A DNA stretch of 64,000 nucleotides from positions 107,771,141 to 107,835,140 of the forward strand of contig CM043942.1 in the NCBI GenBank assembly GCA_014529385.2, written 5' to 3'. The notes under the pieces were generated by a model. That model did no database searches. It had not been told where the DNA came from and saw only the letters and a list, made by a program, of their open reading frames with translations. The first letter of the stretch is position 1. Each line of letters begins with the position of its first letter. The DNA comes from Adiantum capillus-veneris. Lineage: Eukaryota > Streptophyta > Polypodiopsida > Polypodiales > Pteridaceae. Positions 1 through 11,577 of the stretch are shown here, in pieces. Position numbers and translations under genes: made by a program.

Positions 1-954
1 TAGGAGGCTATTGTTTACATTATCCCAATAGGCATCCCTTCTCTCTCCCAATATATTGAACAAACATCGAGAGACTTCTTAAAGTAGAATGGGTGTGGCG
101 GTCACACGGGTGCAAATGTTATCCAACAGTTGACATTGGTGTTTACATGTAGCACGTCATTGTTGTCATGACCTTTTGGCATCCATGTGTGCAAAATCAA
201 GAGTTTTGAAGTGGCACGCTCATTTTTCCTAGAAAGTTCCATGCAGGCGATCTCGATAAAAAATAGCAATTTTTGTGCCTGGCCATAAAAGATGTATCCA
301 AAGTGCTTTCTAAGTGGAAAAACGAGGTTCAACATGAAATTTGAGTCCAACAAGATTTTTCCACCAATGTAGGGACTTTTCCTAACTTGTTTAAACATTT
401 TATGGACAAAAAATGACTTTTTTAGGCTAAAAAGGGTTAGTGGTAAAAAATAGCCCACAATTAGCAGTAAAGGCTCAAAATTCAACATTAACAATAGTTT
501 CTTCCTTGCTCCAACTAAGAATCAGTTTATAGATCCAAGAAGGATCTCTTTTGATATCTAACAAAAGAGACACTTCAGTTCCAAGGCAAGGTACTAGTGC
601 AGTCCCGTGCTATTTCCACTGCATGTTCAAGGCTATGAGGCCATCAATTCAAATAATCACTTGTTCTTGTCTATCACAGTTCTCATTCTTCCATGAAATG
701 GAAACAATGAAGATTTGAAGCGTTAATTTAGGGATTTTACGAGGGAGAAAGAGCACTATATCTGTGAAATTGGGAGCGAGGCGTTTGACTTGATCTTGGA
801 TATTCTTTAAAGTGAAGCTTTCATGGATGAAGTTTTGGTATTTTTTAATGTGTCTTTTGCTTCAAATCTTGTGTGAATCGCTTTTTTTTCTTTTTGCAAA
901 CCCTCACAGTCAAAGGCCTGATGCTTTCCTAGCTGCACTCCACACTTCATAGAG
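1..954. other. Unassigned AT-rich non-coding stretch
   Basis: I see no supportable gene here. A minus-strand open frame at 102-494 has a mixed composition with no motif and looks like chance. The stretch precedes a degenerate plus-strand gag relic and may be old retroelement leader or LTR sequence. It does not match the element A LTR, which would be expected directly upstream of that gag type. Confidence 0.4.
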
Positions 955-1690
955 GAAATTGGGAAGCATTAAAATTAACTTTGAAGGAAGAGTATTTCAT
1001 GGAGGTCTATAGAAGGGTGACAAAGAGAACATTTTTAGAGTGAGTAGTTAGACCAAAAGACAGACTTTTGCCTATCCAACTTATAAGGGATTTTGGAAGG
1101 TGGTATGATCAACTATTAAGGACTGAGAAGACTACCCTAAACTCACAAAAAAAAGGTCTCTTTTTGTAGGATATTGGAGATAAATTCAAGAGAAAGTTGG
1201 AGTTACTACTTGAGGACAAGGACAATGAATAGGGCTTAAAGACCAACTGGAATGAGGTTGAAGATGAAATTTCACTCTGCTAGCTAAGCAACAATGACAA
1301 AGAGACAAGGTGATAGTCAACCTTACTCAAGATTCAAGAGTTCCCAAGAGTTCCATACAGCTTATTATTGTGTTCCAAAGAGTTACAAATCCATATTAGA
1401 TGATATTGTTAAAGTAATGAAAGAGTTGAAGTTAAAGCTTACAAGGCTAGAAAAAAAGGAGCAATCATCGGGTCAATTCAAAATAGAAAAGGCTTTGTAC
1501 ATAGATGCATATGGATGTGATAGTACCAACAATGCAAGGAGGGATTATGAAAGCTTTACATACTCTTTGATGAAGGAGTTTGTTTTCTTTAAAGATGGAA
1601 AGATTCACTTAAGTGAAAGAGGTAATCCCTTTGGCAAAAGAGGAATGAAGAATCTAGTTGAGAATGAATTGATGCACAAATCGCTTTCTT
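955..1690 (+). pseudogene. Gag relic of an element A relative, opposite orientation
   Basis: This is a decayed Ty3-type gag on the plus strand, related to element A on the minus strand. Its translation shows EEYFMEVYRRVTKRTFLE then a stop, matching EEYFMEDCERVTKRTFLE in the A gag. Further on it has LKTNWNEVEDE, matching LKTDWNEVEGA, and a ruined zinc knuckle (YGCDSTNNARRDYESF) where A has an intact CCHC (CIWCDSTDHVRRDC). It ends with FVFFKDGKIHL, matching DVVFFKDGKIHL in A. Several in-frame stops are present, for example near 1040 and 1230, so it is not functional. The 5' part of the gag and its LTR are not recognisable upstream, and after about 1690 the match is replaced by C-rich sequence. 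Confidence 0.75.
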
Positions 1691-1739
1691 CTACTGCTAC
1701 TTTGTGTGCCTCTCCTAGCCTTCCTTTACCATCACTAGA

Positions 1740-1950
1740 ACAACACACAACCCCCCCCCCCCCCCCCGCCTTACAACATTCACCCCTCCCCCTCACCTTG
1801 TTGCCTTGCTATCCACTCCCCCTCTCTTGTTGTCTGCTACCCTCATTTCACTTTCCTCCCCCCCACTTTTCCCTGCTCCCTGCCTGTAGCCCATCCCACA
1901 CCTCCCTACCTCATCCTGCCTCCCCTCCCCCCTCGCTTTGGCTTCCCATG
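1740..1950. repeat. C-rich polypyrimidine tract
   Basis: The tract contains a run of about 17 C followed by many CCCCTCC, CCTCCC and CCCTGC blocks. It keeps one frame open and produces a Pro/Leu/Ser-rich translation that is not evidence of a protein. It separates the gag relic from the LTR of element A. Confidence 0.7.
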
Positions 1951-2011
1951 CTTGGCTTTGTCATCAATTCCTTAGATTTTCTCAACATGTTTTGTTCCAG
2001 CAAGAGAACGT

Positions 2012-4015
2012 TGTCGAGAAATTTGCGGTCTTGCCAGGAAAGCACCGGGCTTATGGCTGTGAGAGTTTGTGAGAGAACTCAACAAAAACTATATGAAGGA
2101 GTTAAACCATAGATGCCATGAAGACTAGGGTTTGGAAAGAAGTGCAATCAAAGAATACTCACTCTTTCTCTCTTTCACTCACACACACAAAGAAAGAACA
2201 CAAAAGAGAATGTCAAAACAATACGAAGATGAAAACATCAAGGCTATGGTCATATCGTATCATGGGTAATACGAAAGGGTTAATGGATGAGTTAATGGCA
2301 TTCAATCTTGGCTGACCAAATAGGCTACGAATTGTTCTTTGGAATTTTAGTTTTGTGCTTACCATAATATATGTATTTTTTCTAGTGATTGGGATTAATT
2401 GTGTGTACAAATCCTCTTGGTTCATAGCAAGATACCTACGCTTACATCAAAAGAAAAATTATAGTCTATGAGAGGTAGTATGATGGGATCCGGTGATAGA
2501 AGTATTTCATTGAGCCTTTCAGGGCTGAAGAGAAACACTATACGTTGTTGAAAGTGTATTTTACAGCTAATCCATACGTTAATTCTAATAGATCGTACAG
2601 AGTGAAAGCGATAGAAATGATCATCATGTGGGTTATTCATCTAGGATAGTATGTGAGAAATGTAGATATGAGAGAAGTGAAGAGATGAGAAGTTTCCCTC
2701 CCAAGCCCTATTCTTGCCCGTAGGCAATAAGGATACTGCGGGGAGAGATGTACCTGTAGCAAAGGGAACCTAGAGAGGATGAATTACTAAGAATGAGAGA
2801 GATAGGTTTGGTTAAGGAGATGAGATTAGATACATATATATATGTTGGATTAGAGATGAAAATGAAAACAACAAGAAATCAAGAAAACATCAATGTAGAA
2901 CACATCTTACTTGAAACCCTTCGGCACCATTATTGATGGGAGAGAGAAGAAGAGGAGAGAATTCAACGTTGATTGATACGCCAAGTACAACACCTTCTTT
3001 GATTAGATTTGATCTTCCAAGGATAGCGTACAAGAATGGCTAGTCTTCCTCTAGGAGAAAGTGTAGGCTTGGGCTTATGTTAATGGGGCTAAGTACAATT
3101 AGGCATTACTACTCACTCCCTCAAGAATTCCTCTCATCAATGGCTTGAATGCTTGAGTTTTTTTTCAAGGAAGAAGAGGTCCCCTTTTATAGGTGAAGGG
3201 AACCCCCAAGGGTTTACACAAGAAGAGAGGAGCCAATGTGAATAGGAATTGGAAAAGTTGGAAATGAGCTGTCCCTGCATGATGTGGGCAGACTGGGGTC
3301 CAGTATTTTGATCATATCTCCTCAACTGTGGCTCCAAATAAAAAAGTAAAAATATGGGCAGAAACTTAAGCTCATTAGCTATGATTTTTGCTTTAAAATC
3401 ATTTTCCAATTCGGATTGGAACCTTGTGTAAAAAATTCATCAAAATAGGGTCCATTTCTAGCAGCAAAAGTCTTCCCGTGGTCCCCTTAGCCTAGACTTT
3501 CATTTAATTCCAAAGGACACCTCATGCCATATTAAAGCATGACATTGCTCCTTGACAAAGTTTTGTAATCATGCTTGCAATAATGCATTAAAATAAGTGT
3601 ATCTTTGAAATCATGCCACCTAGTGTCCCACTAGGATTTGATTCCCTCCTAGAAGCTATTTAAAAAGAAATATAAGAAAAGTATAAAAAATACATAGAAT
3701 ATATATATATTGGATTTTACCCTAGATATAGGATCTAGCTAGGGTGTGAGATGATAATGAGATAGTAGAAATAAAGAATCAATGCTTTTTGCCCCAAGTT
3801 AAAGAGGCGAAGCTATTGAGCTTTTCCCATAGTATTTTCTGATGGTAAAGTAAGGATAGGTTACCCTTGAGAAAAATAATAGGATGAGATAGAAGGCGTA
3901 TTATTATACTTAAATATGCATATGTACATTATAGGAAAGATAATTATGTATCTAAAAAGTTACAAGATAGATCTTGTAGCATGCGTTCCCACTATGTACA
4001 TGTTACAGCACGACA
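2012..4015 (-). repeat. Element A 3' LTR (left)
   Basis: This 2004 bp copy matches 21659-23552 almost base for base. It starts TGTCGAGAAATTTGCGG and ends ATGTTACAGCACGACA. Compared with its partner it keeps about 110 extra bases near 3753-3862. Open frames inside it (for example 2118-2315 and 3137-3409) are repeated in the other LTR and have no coding signature. Confidence 0.92.
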
Positions 4016-4030
4016 TCCACCCCCTCTAAA
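4016..4030 (-). other. Element A polypurine tract
   Basis: On the minus strand the purine-rich AGAGGGGGTGGA directly precedes the 3' LTR. This is the expected position of the plus-strand DNA primer and fixes the element orientation. Confidence 0.8.
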
Positions 4031-4073
4031 CCTGCACATCCTCCGGTATGTGCCACATTATTTCTTTCCAAGA

Positions 4074-5172
4074 TCAGCCCTCTTGTACATCTTCCTTGCT
4101 TTCTTCTTCACTGGATGATTCCAAATCTTCATCTTCATTTTGATCTTTACCTGTGCTTTGCTCTTCTTCCTCATCAACATCTTCTGCATCATTGTCTCCT
4201 CTTCTCTTAAACATTTTGATCCTTTTTCCTACAATGGGAATCTTTACTTTTGTACCATCTAGTTCAAACAAGTTGTAAGTAGCATTTTCATGCACATGAT
4301 TTACAACATACGGTCCAAACCATCTTTTTGAAGACTTAGGCATGACTGTGTGCTGGTTATCAAGGCTACTATCATACACCAAAACCCAGTCACCTTTGTC
4401 AATTGCTTTGCTCCTGAGTCGATGTCGCTTATCAAAGTAGTCCTTGTTTTTCAACCTTGCATTTTTAAGTTGTTCTTTTGCAGCTTCAATGTCTCCAGGT
4501 CTTCTCTCTAGCTGCCTTATACGCCGTGAAAGAAAGTCTTCCCTGCTAAGCCCCTCTTGCCAAGGTAGTACATTCCATGTGGGAATTGTATCTTCAATTG
4601 GCATCATTGGCTTTTGACCATACATTAACTCCGCAGGCATGTAGCCAGTTATTGAGCTGTGTTTTACGATCCACCCATAAAGCATATGGTAACAGTTTTG
4701 GCCACTCACCAACTCTTCCTTCGCAAGCCTTGGCCAAATCTTTGATGATAGGAGGATGCCCTCTTTCACTCTTTCCATTGCCTTCAGGGTTGTAAGTTGT
4801 AGTAAGAGAAAGCTTGATTCCTAATCTAGAAAAGAACTCCCTTGCTTCTTCGGCATCCAGTTCACCTCTATCTGTAGTGCTTTTTCCCACACAGCCATAA
4901 CGGCAAATCACCTCATCAAGAAGGAATTTGCACACAGCTTTTGTGGTTTTAGCTCTTAATGCTCTTCCTTCAACTTGGTTAGTTAGGTTCTCTCGTGCAA
5001 GAACCAAGTATCTCATCTTCCAGAGTCCTAGAGGCATTGTGACTAGATCCACAACCCATTTATAATGCATGGCTAGTGGATATGTAGGGTGCAATCCATC
5101 ACGATGTCGAACATTTGAATACACTTGACAAGTTACACATGTCTCTACAAACTGAGATACATCTTTATACAT
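4074..5172 (-). pseudogene. pol: Element A integrase, frameshifted, with acidic tail
   Basis: Integrase inserts element DNA into the genome. The first segment (5172-4594) has CVTCQ of the zinc finger and WVVDLVTMPLG with the first catalytic Asp. STTDRGELDAEE carries the second Asp, and NPEGNGKSERGH the catalytic Glu. Near 4670-4700 the reading shifts to another frame that holds ITGYMPAELMYGQKPM and the C-terminal WFGPYVVNHVHE region. The end is an Asp/Glu-rich tail (DAEDVDEEEEQ onward). No chromodomain is visible, unlike elements B and D. Confidence 0.8.
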
Positions 5173-5190
5173 ACCCTTCCACCAGTATTT

Positions 5191-6030
5191 TTATTTCAAC
5201 TTGGAGAAGGTTGCCCATACACCCCTGTGTCCAGCCCATAGACTCTCATGAAACTCTTGCATGAGCTTTACTTGAGTCTCTTTTTTACATATAACCCTTT
5301 GTGGTGTAGCACCCTTTTGTTTAGGATGCTTCCACAAGTAACCATCCCTCAAAAAGTACTCATATTCTTTCCTGCGTATCCTCTTGAATTCTTGTTCAGA
5401 CCAATCATCCTGTTTTGTTAGAGTACTCAAGTAGCTTCCAACAAGAAGCCAATCACCTTTATAAATCTCTTTCAAGAATGATTCAAGTAGATTAGTCATG
5501 CAGACATTGTTACCTTTGACATGAGAGATAGAATAGAACTTTGTGCCTACATCATCTCCCTCGTCAATCATTTGTGACTCATCTTCATACCTTGCCCTTG
5601 ATAGCATATCTATCACTGTATTGTCTTTACCTGCAATGTGCTTAAACTCAGGATTTAAGGAGTTAATGTAGGTGATCCACCGCAACATAGAAATGTCTGG
5701 AGTTGAGCAGCTTGTAATCATCCCAAGAAGTGGTAGACAATCTGTTTCTACAACCACACATGCACCAATTAGGTACTCTTTCCCACTTTTCAAAGCTGTA
5801 ACCATACCCCATAACTCTCTCTTTATCTGTGGATAGTTTCTTTGGCGAGCACTTAGCACCTTTGCTCCAAATCTTACCACATACCTATGTCCTTCTTTGT
5901 CATCTTGCCCTATTGCCCATCCAATCCCTGTAGGACTGGTGTCTACTGTCACAATTACTGGCCTTTGACACTCATAGTCTACCTTTCTCAAAGTTGTTGC
6001 TGACTGGAGCAACTCCTTTAGCTTTTTCAT
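5191..6030 (-). pseudogene. pol: Element A RNase H and integrase zinc-binding start
   Basis: The frame opens just after the RT stop. VIVTVDTSPTGIGWAIGQ supplies the first RNase H acidic residue, RNYPQIKRELWGMVTALKS the second, and VVETDCLPLLGM the third. IAGKDNTVIDMLSRARYED is the usual RNase H tail motif. The end of the frame, HESLWAGHRGVW, provides the two His of the integrase HHCC zinc finger; the Cys pair CVTC lies across a stop in the next segment (5172 downward). Confidence 0.75.
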
Positions 6031-6120
6031 GGACTTTACATGTGCTTCTGTCCATTTTAAATTCTGATTCTTTCTAAGTAGTTGATAAAGAGGATCAGCT
6101 ACATGTGCATAATGTGAAAT

Positions 6121-7410
6121 TCAAATAACATAGAAGACACATGCTCCCAGAAACCTTCTAACCTCAGTGATGCTAGTGCACGTTTCTTTCATTCTTTGGA
6201 TGGCATCTACCTTTGTTGGAAAAGGTTTCCTACCATATGGCCCGCACATGTGCCCCACAATAAGCACTTCATTGACACCAAACATAGTCTTTTTCCCTGA
6301 CAATGTAAGATTCACTTCTTCCAACCTAGATAGAATTTTATCACAATCATTTATGTGATCTACCACAAATATGCGACATCCCTTGAGATCCAAAGCTTCA
6401 TCTTTGTCACTTTCTTCACATCCTTTGATAGGCAAATCATCAATGAAAGGCATTGTGATTTGAGGAATAAAGTCACGTAAGACCTTATTCATCCCATTCA
6501 TCATATGTGCAACCGAGTTGGTTGCTCCCTGTGGCAAGGTACACATCCTTACCAAACCCAAAGGTGTCCTCATGGTTGTCAAGTCTCTGCTCTCGATTGC
6601 AAGCTGAAATTGATCATACCCTGAGTAGAGATCCCCCATTGAGTAGATTGTCCTCAATGCAAACGCCTCTGCAAACTCATCCACAATTGAACCATTCTTC
6701 TTTGGAACTATGAACCACCTGTTTGAGTATGGATCACAAGAAGGCTCCAAGATTCCCATTTTGATTTTCTCATTCAGTAGCTCTACTAACTTTGGCAAAT
6801 GAGCCTTTGGAACCGGAATAGGCCGCAGATTCCAAGGCACATGAGATATTGTGAAAATTACCACAGGAGCTACAATAGAAGGATCAACACATCCTATCTC
6901 ATGTGGCTCAAATGCAAAAGCCTTACCATGCTTCGAAAGAATTTCTTTGAAGCACTTTGTGTCCTCCTGTGTTAGAAACTCCTTGTGACCAATCTGCAAG
7001 ACTTGGAAAGACTTCTTTGTGAAGGTATGCCCAATCTTTTTAGGATTCCTCAAACTTGGTTGTAACGAAGCCTGCTCAATCTTTTCCCTGTTGTTGGGTG
7101 GTAAGGGTGAAGCTACTGGTTTCACCTTCTTTGCTACACTCTTGTATTTAGTTTCAACATGGACTTCTGGGCCAACTGTTTGGCTTTCTTTAAAGGCTTC
7201 TATTACTTGATACATTTCCATAGAGCAAAATTCCACAACTTCATTTTCAAGATGCAAATTAGACCCCATTATAGCATCAAGCTCACCCATAGTATCTACA
7301 AAAGAAACTTGTTCACACAAACCCAAAACATTTTCAGTAGGCTCTAGAAACCCACTCTTTTTCATGCCTATTTGTACATTATGCACATATTGCCTCTCGC
7401 ATCTCTTCAA
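6121..7410 (-). pseudogene. pol: Element A reverse transcriptase with internal deletion
   Basis: The reading frame is open for 429 codons. Its first third is a linker. RT begins near residue 190 with WNLRPIPVPKAHLPKLVELL and FIVPKKNGS. The palm blocks IYSMGDLYSGYDQFQLAIES and LPQGATNSVAHMMNGMN follow, then the active site FIDDLPIKG (FxDD in place of the more usual YxDD). VVGHMCGPYGRKPFPTK and RFLGACVFY mark the connection to RNase H. The block that normally follows KKNG (R-x-x-x-D-Y-R-x-L-N and its neighbours, about 25 residues) is absent although the frame is kept, so this RT is probably inactive. The frame ends at the junction to RNase H. Confidence 0.8.
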
Positions 7411-7599
7411 ATCTTCAAGTTTTGTAAAACATACTGATCCATTCTTTGTTACCCTTTTTCTTTCTGTACCACTGCAATCCCGCTTTACAATGGTACTTGG
7501 CCAAAACCCATCATTTCTCTATGATCATGAAACTCTTTGCTCACCTTTGGTAGAGGATGTTCTCTGAGGTTGTCACGATTTCTTTCATGGTTCACACAA

Positions 7600-8000
7600 A
7601 CTGTGAGAAATTGGACAGCTCATTTACCATCTTTGCTACGTATCCTAGCATATGCTATACCATCATCCATTACCTTTGTTTCCATTCGAACTCCCACAAT
7701 GTAGAGTTGTCCAAGGATCAGATGATATGAAGATGTATCCTATACAAAGAAGTTTTGTTCAATCTTTACATCACCTATTGTTACCTTCACACCTGGACAT
7801 GCTGCATACAATTCACTGGATGAATTGTTTGCCACTTTTACCATCTAGCCATGATCTGTGTCCATCATCCATTTGCACTTGTTGTAGAGACTCTTTGACA
7901 TTATGTTTATTTCTGAACCATGGTCAATCAAGGCAACAAATGGCTCTTCAACATCACTTACCTTGACCAAAGTTTCTGTAGTAGCCCTTGCCCAATGACT
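7600..8000 (-). pseudogene. pro: Element A aspartic protease, broken
   Basis: The minus-strand translation contains VEEPFVALIDHGSEINIMS, the active-site loop of a retroelement aspartic protease. The usual DTG/DSG is DHG here. About 80 residues later YHLILGQLYIVG matches the second conserved block. In-frame stops occur after MMDTDHG and after IEQNFFV, so no protease can be made. The position between gag and RT fits. Confidence 0.7.
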
Positions 8001-8465
8001 TCATGAATAGTAACTCCTAGGAATATCTTCAACTTCTTCATCATCATTTGAGAAATGCACTTGCTTCACTCTCCCACTAGATTGGTAGCATCCTACCACA
8101 ACTCCATCATTCTCCTTATTTTGCAGTTGCATCCCTTGTGTCTTTGAGGTTTCCCCTTCAACCTGTGGATGAGAAACTTCAGCAAGGGTTTGCCTCTTCC
8201 TCTTGATGATGTCAATGATCTCCTCATGGAATTCACGTTTTTCAATGCCAAGAACTTCTCCTAGAGTAAACTCAATCTTGCTATTCAAGATCCTTTCCTC
8301 CAAGACTTTCTTTAAATATGTAGCAACCTCAATATCAGATTGTAGTTTATAAGTTGGGCCTTTTGTCTTACCTTTCGTTGGCTCTTTCTTCTTTCCTATC
8401 GTAGACTCCTCCATGAGTATTTCAGGTGGAGATTCTCCTTGTGTTGAGGGTGTTTGAGAAGGCAT
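8001..8465 (-). pseudogene. Element A spacer region between Gag and protease
   Basis: The 154-codon open stretch is charged and low in hydrophobics (KKKEPTKGKTKGPTYKL near its start). It lies between the zinc-knuckle part of gag and the protease. It resembles the linker found upstream of protease in Ty3-type polyproteins. No catalytic motif is visible and I assign no function beyond polyprotein linker. Confidence 0.5.
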
Positions 8466-9032
8466 TCAGTCGCTTCTTCCCCCACTTCTAGAAGCTCTTT
8501 TTGATGGTCCTTCATCAGCATTCTCACGTCTGCGCTTCTCTTCTACAATTGCCTCATTTTGTTGGCATTTTGTAATGTAGGCATGCACTGACAATGAGTC
8601 CACTGGATCATTCCATCCTGTTTCTAGACGTATGCAATCACCTGCTTCATGTAGAATCTCTTTTGTAAGCTTTCCCTTTTTAGCTAATTGCATGACATTT
8701 GGCCAAATTTTACCATGATGGTCACTCACCTCTTCATCACAAAAATGTTTAATTTTTACTCCAGAAGTAGCTGCCTCAACTAAAGAGGTGGCATGCTTGG
8801 TTGCCATATCTTCAACTAAGGTTTGCATTCCCCCCTTCCCAAAGTTAGTTCTCAAGGGTAGACTTGTCTCTCTTAAGTGGATTTTACCATCCTTAAAAAA
8901 GACAACATCTTTTGACAAAGCATCACTAAAATCATCACAATCCCTTCTTACATGGTCTGTACTATCACACCAAATACATCTATTAACAAACCCTTCTTTG
9001 GGCTGTTGTCTTTGCCTAGGAAGTGGCCCTGA
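8466..9032 (-). pseudogene. gag: Element A Gag, C-terminal part with CCHC zinc knuckle
   Basis: Downstream of the inserted family B DNA the A gag resumes with [20 protein letters not shown] knuckle follows, CIWCDSTDHVRRDC (C-x2-C-x4-H-x4-C), the nucleic-acid binding motif of Gag. Next comes DVVFFKDGKIHLRETSLP, also present in the plus-strand relic at 1590. A stop at 8466 separates it from the next open stretch. By comparison with the relic, roughly 20 residues just before SSG are missing here, so the insertion junction lost a little of A. Confidence 0.75.
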
Positions 9033-9309
9033 TGGTCTTTACAATGTCTTGATCAACTATCCTTATTTGATGATAGCCACTCTTTAGGTCAACCCTACTG
9101 AAGTAGGTCGATCCTTGTAGCTTATCAAATAGGTCTTCTACCTGTGGAACGGGAAACCTATTCTTGATATTGATCATATTTAGTGCTCTATAGTCGACAC
9201 ACATATGATATGTGCCGTCTTTCTTTTTCACTAATAGCACAGGTGCGAAAAATGGAGATGAGCTAGGCCTAACCATGCCCTTCTCAACTAACTCATTCAC
9301 TTGCCTCAT
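9033..9309 (-). pseudogene. pol: B' reverse transcriptase fragment
   Basis: Only RT blocks 1-3 remain: [20 protein letters not shown] and [20 protein letters not shown]. The match to copy B ends in the block near IVDQDIVKT, at the sequence GGTCTTTACAATGTC. Beyond it lies element A gag. A stop at 9316-9318 separates this piece from the gag-protease frame above it. Confidence 0.8.
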
Positions 9310-9318
9310 AATCTCCTC

Positions 9319-11577
9319 TTATTGAGCTTGAGAAACTCTATAAGGAGGTTTATTAGGCGGTGAACTTCCTGGAAGAAGTTCAATTGCATGGTCATCATTA
9401 CCTCGTTTAGGAGGTAGCTCACAAGAGATGTCGTCAATAAAAACATCTTGAAACCCCTTGAGAAAATTGGATAACTCTAATTCCTTTTGGTTGCTTTTAT
9501 TTTCGTTTGTTAAAGCATTAGGTTCATTTTGAGAATCTTTAACAAAAATCATGTACATGGAAATAGAGCTCTTTATTGACTTGTTGAAAGCTGGTGTATG
9601 TACAATGGCAATGGTGTTACCCATTTTCTTAGCATCTATATACATGTCTTTTTCCCTGAACTTAAAGGAGATTCTCCTTTCAGGAAATTTAACATCGGCA
9701 GCCAGGCGGTCAAACCATGGTGCCCCTAGGATTACATCCTCATGCTTGAGAGGAGAGATAAAGAAGTCCTCTTTGTCCACATAGCCTTGGACATGAAGCC
9801 TCAATTTCCCAATTAAGGGAGTGACTGAAGCTTCTTGCCCCTTGAAGGAACTGTCTGCGGGTAGGACATCTCCCATCTCATAGGATTGTATGCCTAGCTT
9901 GGTGGCTAACTCCATAGATATAAAATTGTGAGTAGAACCAGGGTCAAAGAGAATAAAAGCATCATGTTCTCTTACCTTTCCCCAAGCATGGAATAGAGGA
10001 GATCCTTTGTGGTGAGTTTGGTGAGTCTCCTCCTCTTGGATTTCAACCAAGGAAGCTCTAGGAGGATCTTCGCGGTTGTTCTTTTGGGGACAAGCGCGGT
10101 ACGCATGCCCTTGTTCGCCGCACTTGAAACACTGGTTATCCTTACGATAACGCTCAAGCTCTTCAGCAGAGAGTTTATTCTTACCTTTGTAAACTCCCTT
10201 CTCTTTAGCTTTGTTGGAGTTGCCCTTAGGAGACTTTTGGACATTGTCCTTCCCCTTAGGCTCATTAGAACCCTTATTTTCCGGGGGCTTATTATTTCTT
10301 TTTGCCCCCGTTTCGAAATTGATTCGAGAGGCGACCATAGTGTGGTGTATTACCGCCGATATGGTACGTGGTCTTTGGGAGTTGACATACTCCGCCATTT
10401 CTTCGGTTAAGCCCGCACAAAATTGTTGCTTTTGCTCTCCAAAATCCAACTTTTTGAAGACAGTGGCTTTGAGTTGTAGGTCCCAAAACTTGTCTACATA
10501 TTTGTGGATAGATTCATTGGGAGAGAGCTTTAAGCTTCGCCATTCGGTAAGTATTTTGTCTTTGGCATCGGTGGCCAAAAATTGCTTCATAATGGAAGCT
10601 CTTAAAGCTTTCCATGTTCGTGGAGCTTCACCGTTGGCTCGTAGGCTAGACCACCATTGTCTGGCGGACTTTTGAAAGTGCATAGCTACATGGCGTAGCT
10701 TAGAGGACTCCGTGAAGTCCTCATCTTCAAACACCGCATCGAATTGCTGGATAAAAGCCAACACTTTGTCCGTAGCACCAAAGGTACCATCATAGGTAAG
10801 GAAAGAGATGCTCTTCCCTCCCTCTTTGAATTTCTTCAACTTGGACGACCTCTTCCATGCGGCATAGGATTTCCTATGGCCTCTTCTTTTTGATGGTTCA
10901 AAGGTTGCACCATCACTTTCTTCAGAGGGTGAAGAATTTGAAGAAGGTGGAGAAGAGGGTGACCTCTTTCTTGCCTTTTTCTTGTCTTGATCTTTGTCAT
11001 CTTCACCATAGTTTTCATAAGAGGAAGAGGATGAAGAAGATGGAGAAGAGGGTGTCCTCTTTCTCGCCTTTTTCTTCTCTTGCTTTTTATCATCCCTCTT
11101 TGAATTGTGGTGGGGAGAAGAATATGATGGTCTTCTCTTCTTTGGTGGTGATGGAGAGTGATTAGCCCGCCGTCTTCGTAGAGCCATCTCCGCCGAGGTG
11201 GCAGGAGATTCGCTTCTTTCTCATTCCTTCAGTGGAGGCTCTTGAGTTTTCCTTTGGGACGGAGATACATCATCAAGAAGTAAATTCTTGAGCCCTTCAT
11301 AAGGATTCTCTTCTTCTTCCCGAATCGGAGAGAGACCTCTTTTGGTAATCTTACAAGGAGGCTTCCTAGGTGTTCTCTCGTCATGGTGATTAGCTTGGAG
11401 AATCCCGTGAGCACGAAGCTGCCATTGCACTTCACTTTGGAGAGATGGATTGCCCATGGCTTGTTGAAGCCTAGAAACAAGATAGTTAACAAGCATTGAA
11501 GCATCATTAGTAGCTTGCTCATGAGCAAAATCAAAGTTATAAACATTAATTTCACTCTCCTTAGTATTGTCAGCCAT
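9319..11577 (-). pseudogene. gag-pro: B' Gag-protease
   Basis: The frame starts at ATG 11577 (MADNTKESEINVYNF). It meets a TGA near 11218 and is then open for 622 codons to 9319. It has Arg/Ser/Lys-rich stretches and a capsid region with AMHFQKSARQWWSSLRANGE. The zinc knuckle CFKCGEQGHAYRAC is intact, as is the aspartic protease loop FILFDPGSTHNFIS. It ends at YRVSQAQ and a stop, just before RT. The reading is better preserved than the matching region of copy B around the protease-RT junction. Confidence 0.85.

Noticed and set aside
102-494. 130-codon minus-strand open frame
   Set aside because: No motif, no composition bias of a real protein, no start context. It could not be told from chance.
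1294-2112. A complete 272-codon gene
   Set aside because: Only its first 130 codons are gag-like, and the rest is C-rich low-complexity DNA running into the LTR of A.
2118-3409. Several 60-90 codon frames in the left LTR of A, repeated at 21765-22287
   Set aside because: They are repeated only because the LTR is repeated, and they have no coding features.
10009-10675. Plus-strand frames opposite family B gag (also 17270-17681, 10857-11165, 18118-18426)
   Set aside because: They are antisense shadows of the gag-protease reading, kept open by its codon use.
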